DNA of 64,000 bases from Pseudomonas kielensis (GTDB lineage: Bacteria > Pseudomonadota > Gammaproteobacteria > Pseudomonadales > Pseudomonadaceae): the NCBI RefSeq assembly GCF_014236655.1, contig NZ_JACMYG010000007.1, positions 1 to 64,000 on the forward strand, written 5' to 3'. A program made the position numbers and the translations under genes. The notes under the pieces were generated by a model. The model was not told the DNA's origin. It ran no database searches and saw only the letters and a list, made by a program, of their open reading frames with translations. Below, one piece after another: positions 39,993 to 48,517 of this stretch; position 1 is the first letter of the stretch; each line of letters begins with the position of its first letter.

Positions 39993-40616
39993 CTACAGGT
40001 AGGCCAATTCGAAGGTTACCGAACCATCAAGGGTGATGTCGTCGGTCAGGGTGAGGCTGTCAGTAGGGTGGATCGTGGTTTTTATCCGCATATCCAGCGT
40101 CGCGTTGTTCACCCTGATCGGTGTGGTGTGGTCAGTGGTGGAACTGACCGACCACAGATCATCACGGTAAATTTCTGAGGTGGCTTTCCAGGTTGTCCCC
40201 CCATCGATGGAGTAGATCGACTGGGCGCTCACCCCATCCACCAGCGTTTGATCGATATCGAGGTAAAAGTACCCCGGCTTTTCACCGGCGGGCGTTAATG
40301 CCATTCCAAAGTAGGTGTAGTCAACCAGGTCCAGATACGGGCGATTGTCGATGACCTTCAGTGCCATCAGTGTTGGCTCGCCACAGGTGACATTCAATTG
40401 CAGCGCGCGATCATTCAGTTCAGTGGGTACGGTGGGGTTCAGATCTTTGACCAGGATCTTGCCGTAGTCCACGACACTGCTGCCGGTAAAGCCAGGCGTG
40501 CAGGCGTGCGGGGTGATGGTGCCGGTGACGCTCAGGTCAGTGCTCGATGCCGCGAGGGCATAGGGTGCAACGCCGATCAATGCAGTGGCAGCGAGTGCCG
40601 CAAAATATTTATGCAT
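39993..40616 (-). CDS. DUF1120-type fimbrial subunit (pilin 1)
   Basis: A 207-residue exported protein: signal peptide ending YALA, then ASSTDLSVTGTITPHAC, whose alternating hydrophobic residues suit an N-terminal donor strand, and a C-terminal strand ending FELAYL with the penultimate aromatic seen in chaperone-usher pilins. Paired cysteines flank the first part of the fold. It is one of four related intact subunits in this locus and is the last gene of the operon, downstream of pilin 2. Confidence 0.85.
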   Translation of the reverse strand: MHKYFAALAATALIGVAPYALAASSTDLSVTGTITPHACTPGFTGSSVVDYGKILVKDLNPTVPTELNDRALQLNVTCGEPTLMALKVIDNRPYLDLVDYTYFGMALTPAGEKPGYFYLDIDQTLVDGVSAQSIYSIDGGTTWKATSEIYRDDLWSVSSTTDHTTPIRVNNATLDMRIKTTIHPTDSLTLTDDITLDGSVTFELAYL

Positions 40617-40728
40617 GGGATTGAGCGCTTCTTTTCAGTGGTTGTTTTCCATCCCCGGCAAAAACGCCGAGGCTGGGGGGATGCCGAACCACTCGCTCTG
40701 ATGCCGTGAACGGTTCGGCGTCATACGC

Positions 40729-41349
40729 TTACAGGTACATCACTTCGAGGGTGATTTCTCCGTTGATGTTTTGCTCGTCAGTCAGCGTCAAACCGTTTGC
40801 CGGGGCGATGAAGGTCGTTACAGAAAGCGGTACGCTGAGATCTTTTATCGGGATCGGCGTGCCGAGATCAGAGTGATGAGCGAACGACAGGAGATTGTTT
40901 GTAAGTAAGGTGTGCTCATCCTCCCAGCTTGCTCCGCCATCGTATGAGGCAATGGTGGCTACCGACAGCCCATCGGCCACTGGACTCAATAAGCCAAGCT
41001 TGATGGCACCCAGTTTTTCGCCAGCCTGGGTGAGTCCTACACCAAAGTAACCGGGCTCATGTTCAGTACCCGCCATGTGATCGATTGCATTCAGTGCGAG
41101 TAGGGTCGGCGAGCCACACTCCACGGTCAATTGCAACGTGTTTTTGCCCACTTGTGTGCTGCGGGTTGGGTGAAGGGTATGCGATTGGATTTTCCCAAGG
41201 TCTATCTGACCGCCTCCGAGCAGGATTGGCCTGCAGGCTTCCGGGGTGATGGTGCCGGTGACGCTCAGGTCAGTGCTCGATGCCGCGAGGGCATAGGGTG
41301 CCAGGCTGATCAGGGCGGTGGCGGAAAGTGCAGCGACGTATCTGTTCAA
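40729..41349 (-). CDS. DUF1120-type fimbrial subunit (pilin 2)
   Basis: About 206 residues from a TTG start at 41349, preferred because GGAG lies eight bases upstream and the signal peptide then aligns with pilin 1. The mature N-terminus ASSTDLSVTGTITPEAC and the closing LEVMYL are pilin features. A 59-bp stretch covering the end of the signal peptide and the donor strand is identical to pilin 1, which points to recent duplication or conversion. The rest of the proteins differ clearly, so the subunits may have different places in the fibre. Confidence 0.83.
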   Translation of the reverse strand: MNRYVAALSATALISLAPYALAASSTDLSVTGTITPEACRPILLGGGQIDLGKIQSHTLHPTRSTQVGKNTLQLTVECGSPTLLALNAIDHMAGTEHEPGYFGVGLTQAGEKLGAIKLGLLSPVADGLSVATIASYDGGASWEDEHTLLTNNLLSFAHHSDLGTPIPIKDLSVPLSVTTFIAPANGLTLTDEQNINGEITLEVMYL

Positions 41350-41431
41350 ATTTACTGCTCCAGTTGCTGGTGTGTTCTTGACGAGCCCAACGCACTTCAA
41401 TGTGTGCAGGCAGCGCCAAGCAGGTTGGGTG

Positions 41432-42574
41432 TTACAAGTAAACGATTTCGATCGTGCCCGAGCCGTCGAGGTTGACGGCGTTGCTCAGGTCCAGGCTTTC
41501 GGTGGGGGCGATGACCGCCTCGACCGTGACGGCGGCGCTCAGGTTCTGGATCGCGACGGGCCCCGAGGTGCTGCCGGCGAGGTCGGTGAACCCCAAGTAG
41601 CTGTTTTGAGCGAGTGGAATCGCGCTCGTGCTGGCCGTGCTCCAGGCCGTGCCACCCGTGGTGGAGTCGGTTCGAAATAGCCGCGCATAGCTGTCGGCGC
41701 TGGCGCTGCCCGGGTCGAGGGTCAGCGAATACAGGCCGATTTTGTTGTTGCGGCCGTCCACGTCCAGGCCGTAGTAGATTTCGCTGTTGACCGTCGCCGA
41801 ACCGGCGCGGTTGTCGTGCATGCGCAGGGCGAAATGCGTCGGTGCATCGCAGCCGACCTGCAGGTTCAACCCCTTGGGCGGCAGGCGCGTGCTTTTATCG
41901 GTGTTCAGGTCGTTTTTCGACATCCGGCCAAAATCCACCAGGCCACCGTTTGACAGGCTCACATTGCATGCCCCGGGGGCGAAGCTGGCCCGCAAGGCGA
42001 TTTCCCTGGAGCGCCCGGCCGCGACCGCGTCGAGCAGCCCTGTGGCCTCCCAGACCACCGCGTCGCGCACTTGTGATGCCTGCTCCTGGGCCCAGGCCGT
42101 CAGTTCAAGTTGTGCCGAAAAGCTCTGCCCCTTGGCAACGGCACCTGCCCGCACCGGGACGATTGCCTGTTCCGGTCGCCACAGCAGGCTGGACGCCGTG
42201 GCTTCCGGTGTCTGACCGGTGGCGGAGACCAGTCCCAGGTCGACCGACTGCCCATCGAGCACCGCATGGCCCACGCGCACGGCGTAGCTGCCCTGGTCGG
42301 CCAGACGAAAGCGTTCGGCGGTCGCGGCCATGGCGCGATAGAACAGGGTCATGTCGGTGGGGTGCGAGCAGCTCAGGGTCAGGCTCACGCGGCGTTCGCC
42401 TAGCGTGCGTTCAGGCAGGCTGTCGGCGCGGATCGCACGGTTCATCAAGCCGTAATCGAGTACGGGCTGGCTCACGTTGAGCTGACAGTCGTTGGCGTCG
42501 GCCCAGGCGTGCGGTGCCATTGTGCTCAGCGATAGAGCGCCAAGGGTCAGAAGCAAGGGGTGGGACAGTTTCAT
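41432..42574 (-). CDS. Two-domain DUF1120 protein, probable fimbrial tip adhesin
   Basis: A 380-residue exported protein with a signal peptide ending HAWA. It lacks the ASSTDL donor-strand leader of the pilins and instead begins with an extra N-terminal domain of about 185 residues (CQLNVSQPVLDYGLMN onward). The C-terminal domain (ACNVSLSNGGLVDFG to IEIVYL) is pilin-like. An extra first domain and no donor strand is the layout of two-domain tip adhesins, which is why I assign this role; the ligand is unknown. It lies 10 bases after the usher. Confidence 0.78.
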   Translation of the reverse strand: MKLSHPLLLTLGALSLSTMAPHAWADANDCQLNVSQPVLDYGLMNRAIRADSLPERTLGERRVSLTLSCSHPTDMTLFYRAMAATAERFRLADQGSYAVRVGHAVLDGQSVDLGLVSATGQTPEATASSLLWRPEQAIVPVRAGAVAKGQSFSAQLELTAWAQEQASQVRDAVVWEATGLLDAVAAGRSREIALRASFAPGACNVSLSNGGLVDFGRMSKNDLNTDKSTRLPPKGLNLQVGCDAPTHFALRMHDNRAGSATVNSEIYYGLDVDGRNNKIGLYSLTLDPGSASADSYARLFRTDSTTGGTAWSTASTSAIPLAQNSYLGFTDLAGSTSGPVAIQNLSAAVTVEAVIAPTESLDLSNAVNLDGSGTIEIVYL

Positions 42575-42584
42575 GCAGTGATCC

Positions 42585-45062
42585 TCAAATCGCTCGGCAC
42601 TGGGCGGCGGCGGTTTCGTAGTACGCGTCGGTATCGGCCTTGGCCGGCAGTTCGAAGCTCAATTGGCAGCGGTCCATGCCCGGCGCGGTGATCCACAGGG
42701 TCGGGGTTTCCAGTACGTTTGGCAGGAACACCACGCCGCCTTCCTGGGCGAGCGTGATGAACTCGCCGTCCTCGGTATTCACCGTGGCGCCACGGGGCAG
42801 TGGCGCACCGTTGGCGGTGGTGACCTTGAGCAACGCACGGCGGGTCTGGGTGATGCCGAAGTCGATGTTGTCGACGGCGCCGCGCCCGGCGGTGACTACT
42901 GCCAGCCCATTGTGGATATCGAGGTTGCGCGGCAGCGAACGGGTGTCGACTTCCACTGCGCTGCGACCATAGGCCGTCAGTTGCGACACTACCGCGTTGC
43001 CTTTGCTGTCGGTCCAGACCGGACCACTGGGGGTCGAGACCTTGATCGAATCGGCATCGCCGACCGACACCAGCGCAAAGGTTTCGCGCACCGGGTAGGG
43101 CGTGAACGTCACGCCGTCACCGTGCACTACGGCACCTCCGCGCGCGCCCACCTGATAACTCGAACGCTCGGCATCGGTGCGGGTGTAGTTCAGGTCCAAC
43201 TGGCTGTAGCGCGGCAACAGCGAAACACCGGCGGTGGTCTGCACTTGCTTGTCACGGGTGTCGTGTTCGACGCCGACCCGGTAGCTCAGTTGATCATTGA
43301 CCTGCTCGTTCAGGCCGACGCCGCTGCGGTATTCACCGCCGGCATTGCGCACCCAGGTACGGCCCCGGCGGTTTTCACCCAGCGGAATACTCAGGTTCAG
43401 ATACACGCTGTCATCACTGCTCTGGTTACCGCTGACTTGCCATTGCGCCGAGGCCGACACCGAGACGCCGCCTACATTGGTGCCCCACGAGAGCAGCGCG
43501 CGGTTGCTGCTTTGCCCGTCAAACGAGGTCGAACGGCTGAGACTGCCGCTCAAAGCGCCCAGCCCCGGCGGTGACCAGTTCAGCCCCAGCGTTTGCTGGT
43601 CGCGATTACGGGAGTGGCTGCGCTCGGACTCGATTTCGGTCACGGCTTGCGACAGATCGCTGTAACCGAACGTGCGGTGCGAGGTGCTGGCATTCACCGA
43701 CCACTGTTCACCCAGGCGTTGCGACACGCCCAGATCTGCCTGAACACCTTTTGCAGGTTGCCCGACGCGGGTATCGGAGGCTTGCAGGGTGGTCTGGATC
43801 TGCGTGCGCTTGCCGGGCTGCAAGCCCAGGCCGGCACCCGCGGCGAGGTAGTCGGTGGCACCGGTGGCGCCGGCACTCAATTGCATCAGCGGGCTCAGTG
43901 ATCCGCTCCAGCCACCGCTGATCACCCAAGGGGCGTTACCCTGGGTGTCGCCGGTGTTACGTGCCTGGCCGGCGGCCAGGGAAAAACCGGGGGCCGGCAA
44001 GCCGACGCCGAGCATGGCCGCGGGGATGGTAAAACGCTGCTCGCTGCCGTCGGTTTCCTTGACCGTGACTTCAACGTCGGAACGACTATCGAGGCGGCGC
44101 ACGTCGTTTAACGAGAAGGGACCGGCCGGCACCACCGTTGAGTGGATCAGCGAGCCGTTCTGGTGGACTTCCACCTGAGCCTGGCTTCTGGCAATGCCTT
44201 CGATGGGCGAGCCTTGGCCTTCGCTTTGCAACGCCTGTTCGGTCATCAACTGCAGGCCAGTGATCTGCGCCCCGGCCAGTACCGGGTTGTAGAGGCTGAT
44301 CTGGCCTGCCTGCAGCACCGTTTCCTGGCTGGCAAACGTGCGTTGGGCGTAGGCCGCCAGATGAGTGGTGGTCGACACGTCGTTTTGCCAGGTCTGCACC
44401 TGGCGGCTGCGCACGATCCAGTCCCCGGCGTTGAAGCCCAGTTCGGTGTTGGCCGACAGGTAGCGACTCGACTGGCCGGCGTTATCGCTGAACAGGCTGT
44501 TGACGTCGTAGTTGAGCAACGCGGCGAAGCCACCGGTTTGATAACCCGTGAAGTCCCGGGCCGTTGGACGTATGGCGTCGGTGGGGACGATCAGCTTCAC
44601 ACTGAGGTTTGCCGGGTCTTGTTCGATGGCCATTTGTGGCCAGGTGCCGACGGCATCGAAACAGCGCTGGCCGTCGACCGGGTCAGTCGGGTCCAGCAGG
44701 TTGGCGGCATCGAGCAGGGCACGGTCAAAGCACAGTTCACCTTCGCGATTGAACGCCACATCCACCCGTCCATGGGGCTTGCCGTTAACGACGAGGGTGA
44801 TCGGGTACTTGCCGGCAGTGAAGCGCGGTGCCTGCAGCAATGAGGTTGCCAGTGCCGGGTCGATACCGCGTTGCGTCAACATTTTCTGGTCGAACGAGGT
44901 CGGCAGTGCCGCGCCGCTGAGGTCTTCGGCACGTGCATCGAGCAACAACAGCGCGTTACTCAGTAGCGCCACGGTACTGGCACGCAGCGTCGACAGACGA
45001 GCGTTTACAGCCTGTTTTTCAGGCATGGCTTCGCCATCACGGTAGTTGGATACGGTGTTCAT
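42585..45062 (-). CDS. Fimbrial outer-membrane usher (FimD/PapC family)
   Basis: An 825-residue usher that secretes and assembles the pilins. The N-terminal domain (FDQKMLTQRGIDPALATSLL) is followed by the barrel with its plug segment (SPIEGIARSQAQVEVHQNGS and VVPAGPFSLNDV) and the C-terminal domains with GRGAVDNIDFGI and APGMDRCQLSF. It is on the short side for the family but all parts are present. The long hydrophilic first 45 residues before the barrel leave the exact start (45062 or 45026) open. Confidence 0.92.
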   Translation of the reverse strand: MNTVSNYRDGEAMPEKQAVNARLSTLRASTVALLSNALLLLDARAEDLSGAALPTSFDQKMLTQRGIDPALATSLLQAPRFTAGKYPITLVVNGKPHGRVDVAFNREGELCFDRALLDAANLLDPTDPVDGQRCFDAVGTWPQMAIEQDPANLSVKLIVPTDAIRPTARDFTGYQTGGFAALLNYDVNSLFSDNAGQSSRYLSANTELGFNAGDWIVRSRQVQTWQNDVSTTTHLAAYAQRTFASQETVLQAGQISLYNPVLAGAQITGLQLMTEQALQSEGQGSPIEGIARSQAQVEVHQNGSLIHSTVVPAGPFSLNDVRRLDSRSDVEVTVKETDGSEQRFTIPAAMLGVGLPAPGFSLAAGQARNTGDTQGNAPWVISGGWSGSLSPLMQLSAGATGATDYLAAGAGLGLQPGKRTQIQTTLQASDTRVGQPAKGVQADLGVSQRLGEQWSVNASTSHRTFGYSDLSQAVTEIESERSHSRNRDQQTLGLNWSPPGLGALSGSLSRSTSFDGQSSNRALLSWGTNVGGVSVSASAQWQVSGNQSSDDSVYLNLSIPLGENRRGRTWVRNAGGEYRSGVGLNEQVNDQLSYRVGVEHDTRDKQVQTTAGVSLLPRYSQLDLNYTRTDAERSSYQVGARGGAVVHGDGVTFTPYPVRETFALVSVGDADSIKVSTPSGPVWTDSKGNAVVSQLTAYGRSAVEVDTRSLPRNLDIHNGLAVVTAGRGAVDNIDFGITQTRRALLKVTTANGAPLPRGATVNTEDGEFITLAQEGGVVFLPNVLETPTLWITAPGMDRCQLSFELPAKADTDAYYETAAAQCRAI

Positions 45063-45192
45063 GGGTTCACTGAGTGATTGCCGCCGTGCTGGCCTGATCC
45101 ATTGCCGCTGCTGGCTTGCGTTGGGGACGGTAGCGACCGTCAGCCCGAAAGTTCACGCCTGTTTTTCCCTGGGGCGCTGGTTCTAAGGTGGT

Positions 45193-45906
45193 TCAGGGCT
45201 TGAGTGGTGCCTCGAACGGCGGCGCTGAGAAGCCATACACCGTGGCCGGCTGGATGCGTACCTGTTTGGCGGTCTGGCTCGATGCCGCGACGCTGAGCTT
45301 CTCGCCCGGCAACACGTAGGCTTTTGGCAACATCGCATTGCCCGATGGCAGCAGTTGTACTTCCTGGGCCAACCGAACGACGTAAGGCGTATCGTTGCTG
45401 ACGGTCAGTTGGCCGTTGTTCAACGACCATTGCAGGTCGGTCCATGGCGTGCGATTGGGCTTGAGGCCCTTGGGGTGCAAAATCACCGGCAGGTTCTGGC
45501 GCACCGTCACACCCACGCGGGCGTTGCCTGTCTCGGCGTGGGCTTTGCCTTGAGGGATGCCTTCAAAGATCACCCGCTTCAGGCGCTGGGTCACCAGGGG
45601 TTTTTCCGATTGCAGGATGAAACGGATCAACTGGCTTTTCGAGGCTTCGACCCGGGCCAGCGGTGGGGTCACGAACACTAGCTGCTCGGTGTCCTCGGGG
45701 ATGTCTTGCAGGGTGATATGCAGCAGGGCCAGGTTGGCATCGGTGTTGGTCACGGTCACGGAGGCTTCGCCATCGGCCTCGTTGACAATCACCACCGAGG
45801 TGTCGGGGACCATGCCGTCGGCCTGGGCCTGGGCAGCCATCAACAGCGCGAAGCCGCCGAAGCCGGTGTAGATCAAATGGTGTGTGAACTTGAAAATTTT
45901 CTTCAT
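45193..45906 (-). CDS. Periplasmic pilus assembly chaperone (PapD-like)
   Basis: A 237-residue exported chaperone with a signal peptide ending AQA. The first domain shows the alternating hydrophobic edge strand and the conserved P-L-A-R-V-E-A-S-K-S-Q-L-I-R region that binds the pilin carboxylate (Arg and Lys); the second domain carries KGLKPN. It caps DUF1120 subunits until the usher takes over. It is the gene between pilin 3 and the usher. Confidence 0.92.
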   Translation of the reverse strand: MKKIFKFTHHLIYTGFGGFALLMAAQAQADGMVPDTSVVIVNEADGEASVTVTNTDANLALLHITLQDIPEDTEQLVFVTPPLARVEASKSQLIRFILQSEKPLVTQRLKRVIFEGIPQGKAHAETGNARVGVTVRQNLPVILHPKGLKPNRTPWTDLQWSLNNGQLTVSNDTPYVVRLAQEVQLLPSGNAMLPKAYVLPGEKLSVAASSQTAKQVRIQPATVYGFSAPPFEAPLKP

Positions 45907-46088
45907 GACATGCCTCGTTGATTGATCACGCCGTTGACCGCCAGGTGTGTGCGGTGAACGGTGGAAACAGGGGCGCGCAGGCGATCAGCAGCGCTGTCGC
46001 GAGGGCAGGGTAGTGAATGTTCAGTGGGCTTTTCTTAATGGTTGGGTGGGCAACTCACGCCAGGTTCGTTGCCCGGTATTTATTTGAA

Positions 46089-46721
46089 TTACAGGTATAC
46101 GATTTGCAGGGTGGCTGAGCCGTCGAGTTGTACTTCGTCGGTCAGGGTGAGGCCGTCGGTGGGGTTGATGGAAGGCTTGACGGTGATGTCCATGGTTGCA
46201 CTTGTAATATCACTAGGGCTAAAGGGAGGCGTCAAACTGCCGACAGCGATCAAGCTCTCACGCAAAATTGCGGTGTTATCGACAATGTTAGACCAGGTAT
46301 TTCCGCCATCTGCTGATTGAATGAGCCTCGAAGGAACGTCTGCGTTCAGGTTTGTTAAAGTCAGCGTATAGAAGCCGAGCTTCTCACTGCCATTGATTAT
46401 TCCCAAGCCAAAATGCTCAGGCATTGGGCCCTGCGAATCGCTTCTATTATCAATGGGTTGAATTGCAAATTGAGTAGCGGCGGTACCGCAGCTCACGGTC
46501 AGTTCCAGCGTTTGCTCGTCAAGCTGGGTGTTTGTCGTCGCGTTCAAATCTTTCGCAGATATTCTCCTGTAATCAACGACTCCGCCGTTCTCAAGAGTCG
46601 GCGTGCAGGCAGCAGGTGTGATGGTGCCGGTGATGGTGAGGTCGGTGCTGGAGGCGGCGAAGACGGAAGTCGTGGCGCCAAGCAACAAGGCCGTAGCCAA
46701 TATTGTCAGTTGTTTGATCAT
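46089..46721 (-). CDS. DUF1120-type fimbrial subunit (pilin 3), first gene of the fimbrial operon
   Basis: A 210-residue exported pilin with a signal peptide ending VFA, donor strand ASSTDLTITGTITPAAC and C-terminal LQIVYL. As the promoter-proximal gene it is the best candidate for the major subunit. It is the counterpart of pilin 4 in the second copy of the locus. The upstream control region is shared with the divergent response regulator. Confidence 0.87.
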   Translation of the reverse strand: MIKQLTILATALLLGATTSVFAASSTDLTITGTITPAACTPTLENGGVVDYRRISAKDLNATTNTQLDEQTLELTVSCGTAATQFAIQPIDNRSDSQGPMPEHFGLGIINGSEKLGFYTLTLTNLNADVPSRLIQSADGGNTWSNIVDNTAILRESLIAVGSLTPPFSPSDITSATMDITVKPSINPTDGLTLTDEVQLDGSATLQIVYL

Positions 46722-46836
46722 GGGGGTGTGCTCCTCTCGAAGAGTATTTTGAGGTTAATGTCCAATGCGCAGCGCGATGTTGGGTGGCGGTTGCTCAAAG
46801 GAAATGCAATGTATCGATCGAGGTGAGGAGCGCAAA

Positions 46837-46957
46837 TGCAACAAATACGAAAGTACTACTTGGTGTAAAGACAAGTGTTGCAGCATGCGTAGGTTTTCGA
46901 TTTTTTAAGTGTGCGATTTGCCAAGGTTTCGTAGGGGAATTTAGTTGTATTCGTAGG
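46837..46957. promoter_or_regulatory. Conserved control region between pilin 3 and the response regulator
   Basis: TGCAAC, TACGAAAG and GTTGCAG occur in this order at 46837, 46846 and 46877; the same order and spacing recur at 49317-49364. Three direct repeats T(G/T)CGTAGG start at 46886, 46928 and 46950, spaced 42 and 22 bases, close to whole helical turns. They are candidate binding sites of the adjacent regulator. The rest of the 380-base gap shows no gene. Confidence 0.45.
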
Positions 46958-47101
46958 ATTAATCTTATTCTTTGTGCGGGTGTGCTCTCGAGGGCTTGAG
47001 GGCTTTGAACTTGCTTGGGGCGAGGGGCATGTCTGGTTGTTGTGGTGTCGTTAAAACAGAGGTACTTTCACGACATACATTCATGTAGGACAGCTCCCAC
47101 A

Positions 47102-47737
47102 ATGCGAGTCGTAATCGCTGACGATCATTCCTTTGTTCGCTTAGGAATGCGAACATTCATCAATACCAGCAGTCAATGCGAAGTTGTCGCAGAGGCCGAT
47201 GGCGTAGACAGCCTGATGAACGTGCTTTCAAACACCCCCTGTGATCTGTTGATCACCGACTTTTCCATGCCGGGTGGGCAGCAGGCTGATGGCCTGAAAA
47301 TGTTGAACACCCTTCACCGTCTATACCCGGCAATGCCGGTGATTTTGGTGACAATGTTTACCGGCGTGGCCACGGCGAGGGCGGTGCTGGCTCAAGGGGT
47401 GATGGGCATCGTCGCGAAAAACACCTCGGCGTCCGAGCTGCCGGCGGCAATCAATGCGGTGAGGCAGGGGCGACGCTACATCAGTGAGTTCCTGCGCGAA
47501 CGGCTGGACAACGCGGACAACCAGCTGGGGGAATCGCCACTGTCGGTCAAGGAGCTTGAGGTGGTCAGAATGTTGGCCAACGGCATGACCGTCAGCGAAA
47601 TCGCCCAACAGGTTAAACGCAGCGTGTCGACTATCAGCAAACAGAAAAACATGGCCATGCTCCGCCTGGGCATCCGTACTGACGTCGGGCTTTTTGCCTA
47701 TGCCCGCGACAGCGGCATGGCCCACTCACCGCATTGA
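47102..47737 (+). CDS. RcsB-like LuxR-type response regulator
   Basis: A 211-residue response regulator. The receiver has the acidic pair ADD at residues 7-8, the phospho-acceptor Asp53 in LLITDFSMPGG and the conserved lysine in GIVAKN. The HTH domain (SVKELEVVRMLANGMTVSEI, then KRSVSTISKQKNMAMLRLGI) resembles RcsB more than NarL. No histidine kinase lies nearby, so its signal comes from elsewhere. It is divergent from the fimbrial operon, which it probably controls. A decayed copy of the same gene lies at 49584. Confidence 0.87.
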   Translation: MRVVIADDHSFVRLGMRTFINTSSQCEVVAEADGVDSLMNVLSNTPCDLLITDFSMPGGQQADGLKMLNTLHRLYPAMPVILVTMFTGVATARAVLAQGVMGIVAKNTSASELPAAINAVRQGRRYISEFLRERLDNADNQLGESPLSVKELEVVRMLANGMTVSEIAQQVKRSVSTISKQKNMAMLRLGIRTDVGLFAYARDSGMAHSPH

Positions 47738-47868
47738 TCACTCGGGCCAGGAATTTCTCCCAGAGTTTCGAGAGCGTCCGTGCCGATGCGCACGCGAGGG
47801 CTGCCTATTGGATGGCGACCTAGCTGTTCAGTCAGACCGACAACATCGTAGTCAACGACATCCAGGTA
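47738..47868 (+). pseudogene. Fragment of the SnoaL-like gene found intact at 49830-50300
   Basis: Starting right after the response-regulator stop, this stretch aligns base by base with about 49993-50121: CACTCGGGCCAGGAATTT against CACCCGGGCCAAGGACTTT, and CTGTTCAGTCAGACCGACAA against CTGTTCAGCCAGACCGGCAA. Both ends of the gene are missing and the frame contains a stop (GCGACCTAGCTG where the intact copy has GCCCGCTACCTG). Confidence 0.8.
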
Positions 47869-47875
47869 CATCGGC

Positions 47876-48010
47876 AGCTTGTTCGGTTGCCTGTATGTGC
47901 CGTTCAAAGGCTTGTGGGGCTGGATCTTCGGCGTCATTGCCTGAGTACGATCATCGCCGGCCTCGGTGCCGGGCGGGCGCTGTATATGCAGGGCGGCAGT
48001 GAGGGAATTA
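47876..48010 (+). pseudogene. Fragment of the CynX-type MFS gene found intact at 38590-39882
   Basis: TTGTTCGGTTGCCTGTATG here matches CTGTTCGGTTGCCTGTACG at about 39550, and CTCGGTGCCGGGCGGGCGCT matches CTCGGTGCCGGGCGGGCGTT near the intact gene's end. About 195 bases between two GGGCTGG direct repeats of the parent gene are missing, a classic slip deletion, and the frame is broken. Confidence 0.82.
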
Positions 48011-48023
48011 GCCATGACTGGAA

Positions 48024-48420
48024 TCTCTAAATAGATGAGTTCCAGGATTACCGAGCCATCAATGAACACGTCTTGACTCAAGTCCAGCGTCGAGGTCGGT
48101 GCGATGATCGCCTGCTGGAGGATCCGGCTGGACAAGTTCCGGATCGCAATGGGCCCTGCGGTGCTGGCTGGCACATCGGTCAAACCCGGATAACTTCGTG
48201 CAGCGTTCGGTGTGGGGCATCGGGATGCCTCCATGCCCGCTCTCCGGTGGTGGAGTCGGCTCGATACACTTGAGACAGAGCCCCCACTGCGCTGTTTCGA
48301 GAGTCGAAACGCAGCGAATTCAAACCAACGCTATTTTCCGCAGCCCATGAGCGTAATAGCTCCCCAGGTACAGATGTCCGGGGGAGCCGAATGTCACCAA
48401 ATCTAGCCACGACAAACCAC
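48024..48420 (-). pseudogene. Remnant of a two-domain DUF1120 tip gene (3' part)
   Basis: On the minus strand two frames in turn read like the C-terminal domain of the 380-residue tip protein: ENSVGLNSLRFD against NKIGLYSLTLD, YRADSTTG against FRTDSTTG, then after a frame shift YPGLTDVPASTAGPIAIRNL against YLGFTDLAGSTSGPVAIQNL and VILELIYL against GTIEIVYL. The 5' two thirds and the normal stop codon are missing. Confidence 0.8.
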
Positions 48421-48517
48421 GACGCTTTCGTTATGCCAGGTGTGGCGACTGTCCGAGGGATTATCTGTGTTTTTGTTATGGTCTCGGCAATTGGATTGTG
48501 CGGGCTAAAACTGCAAA

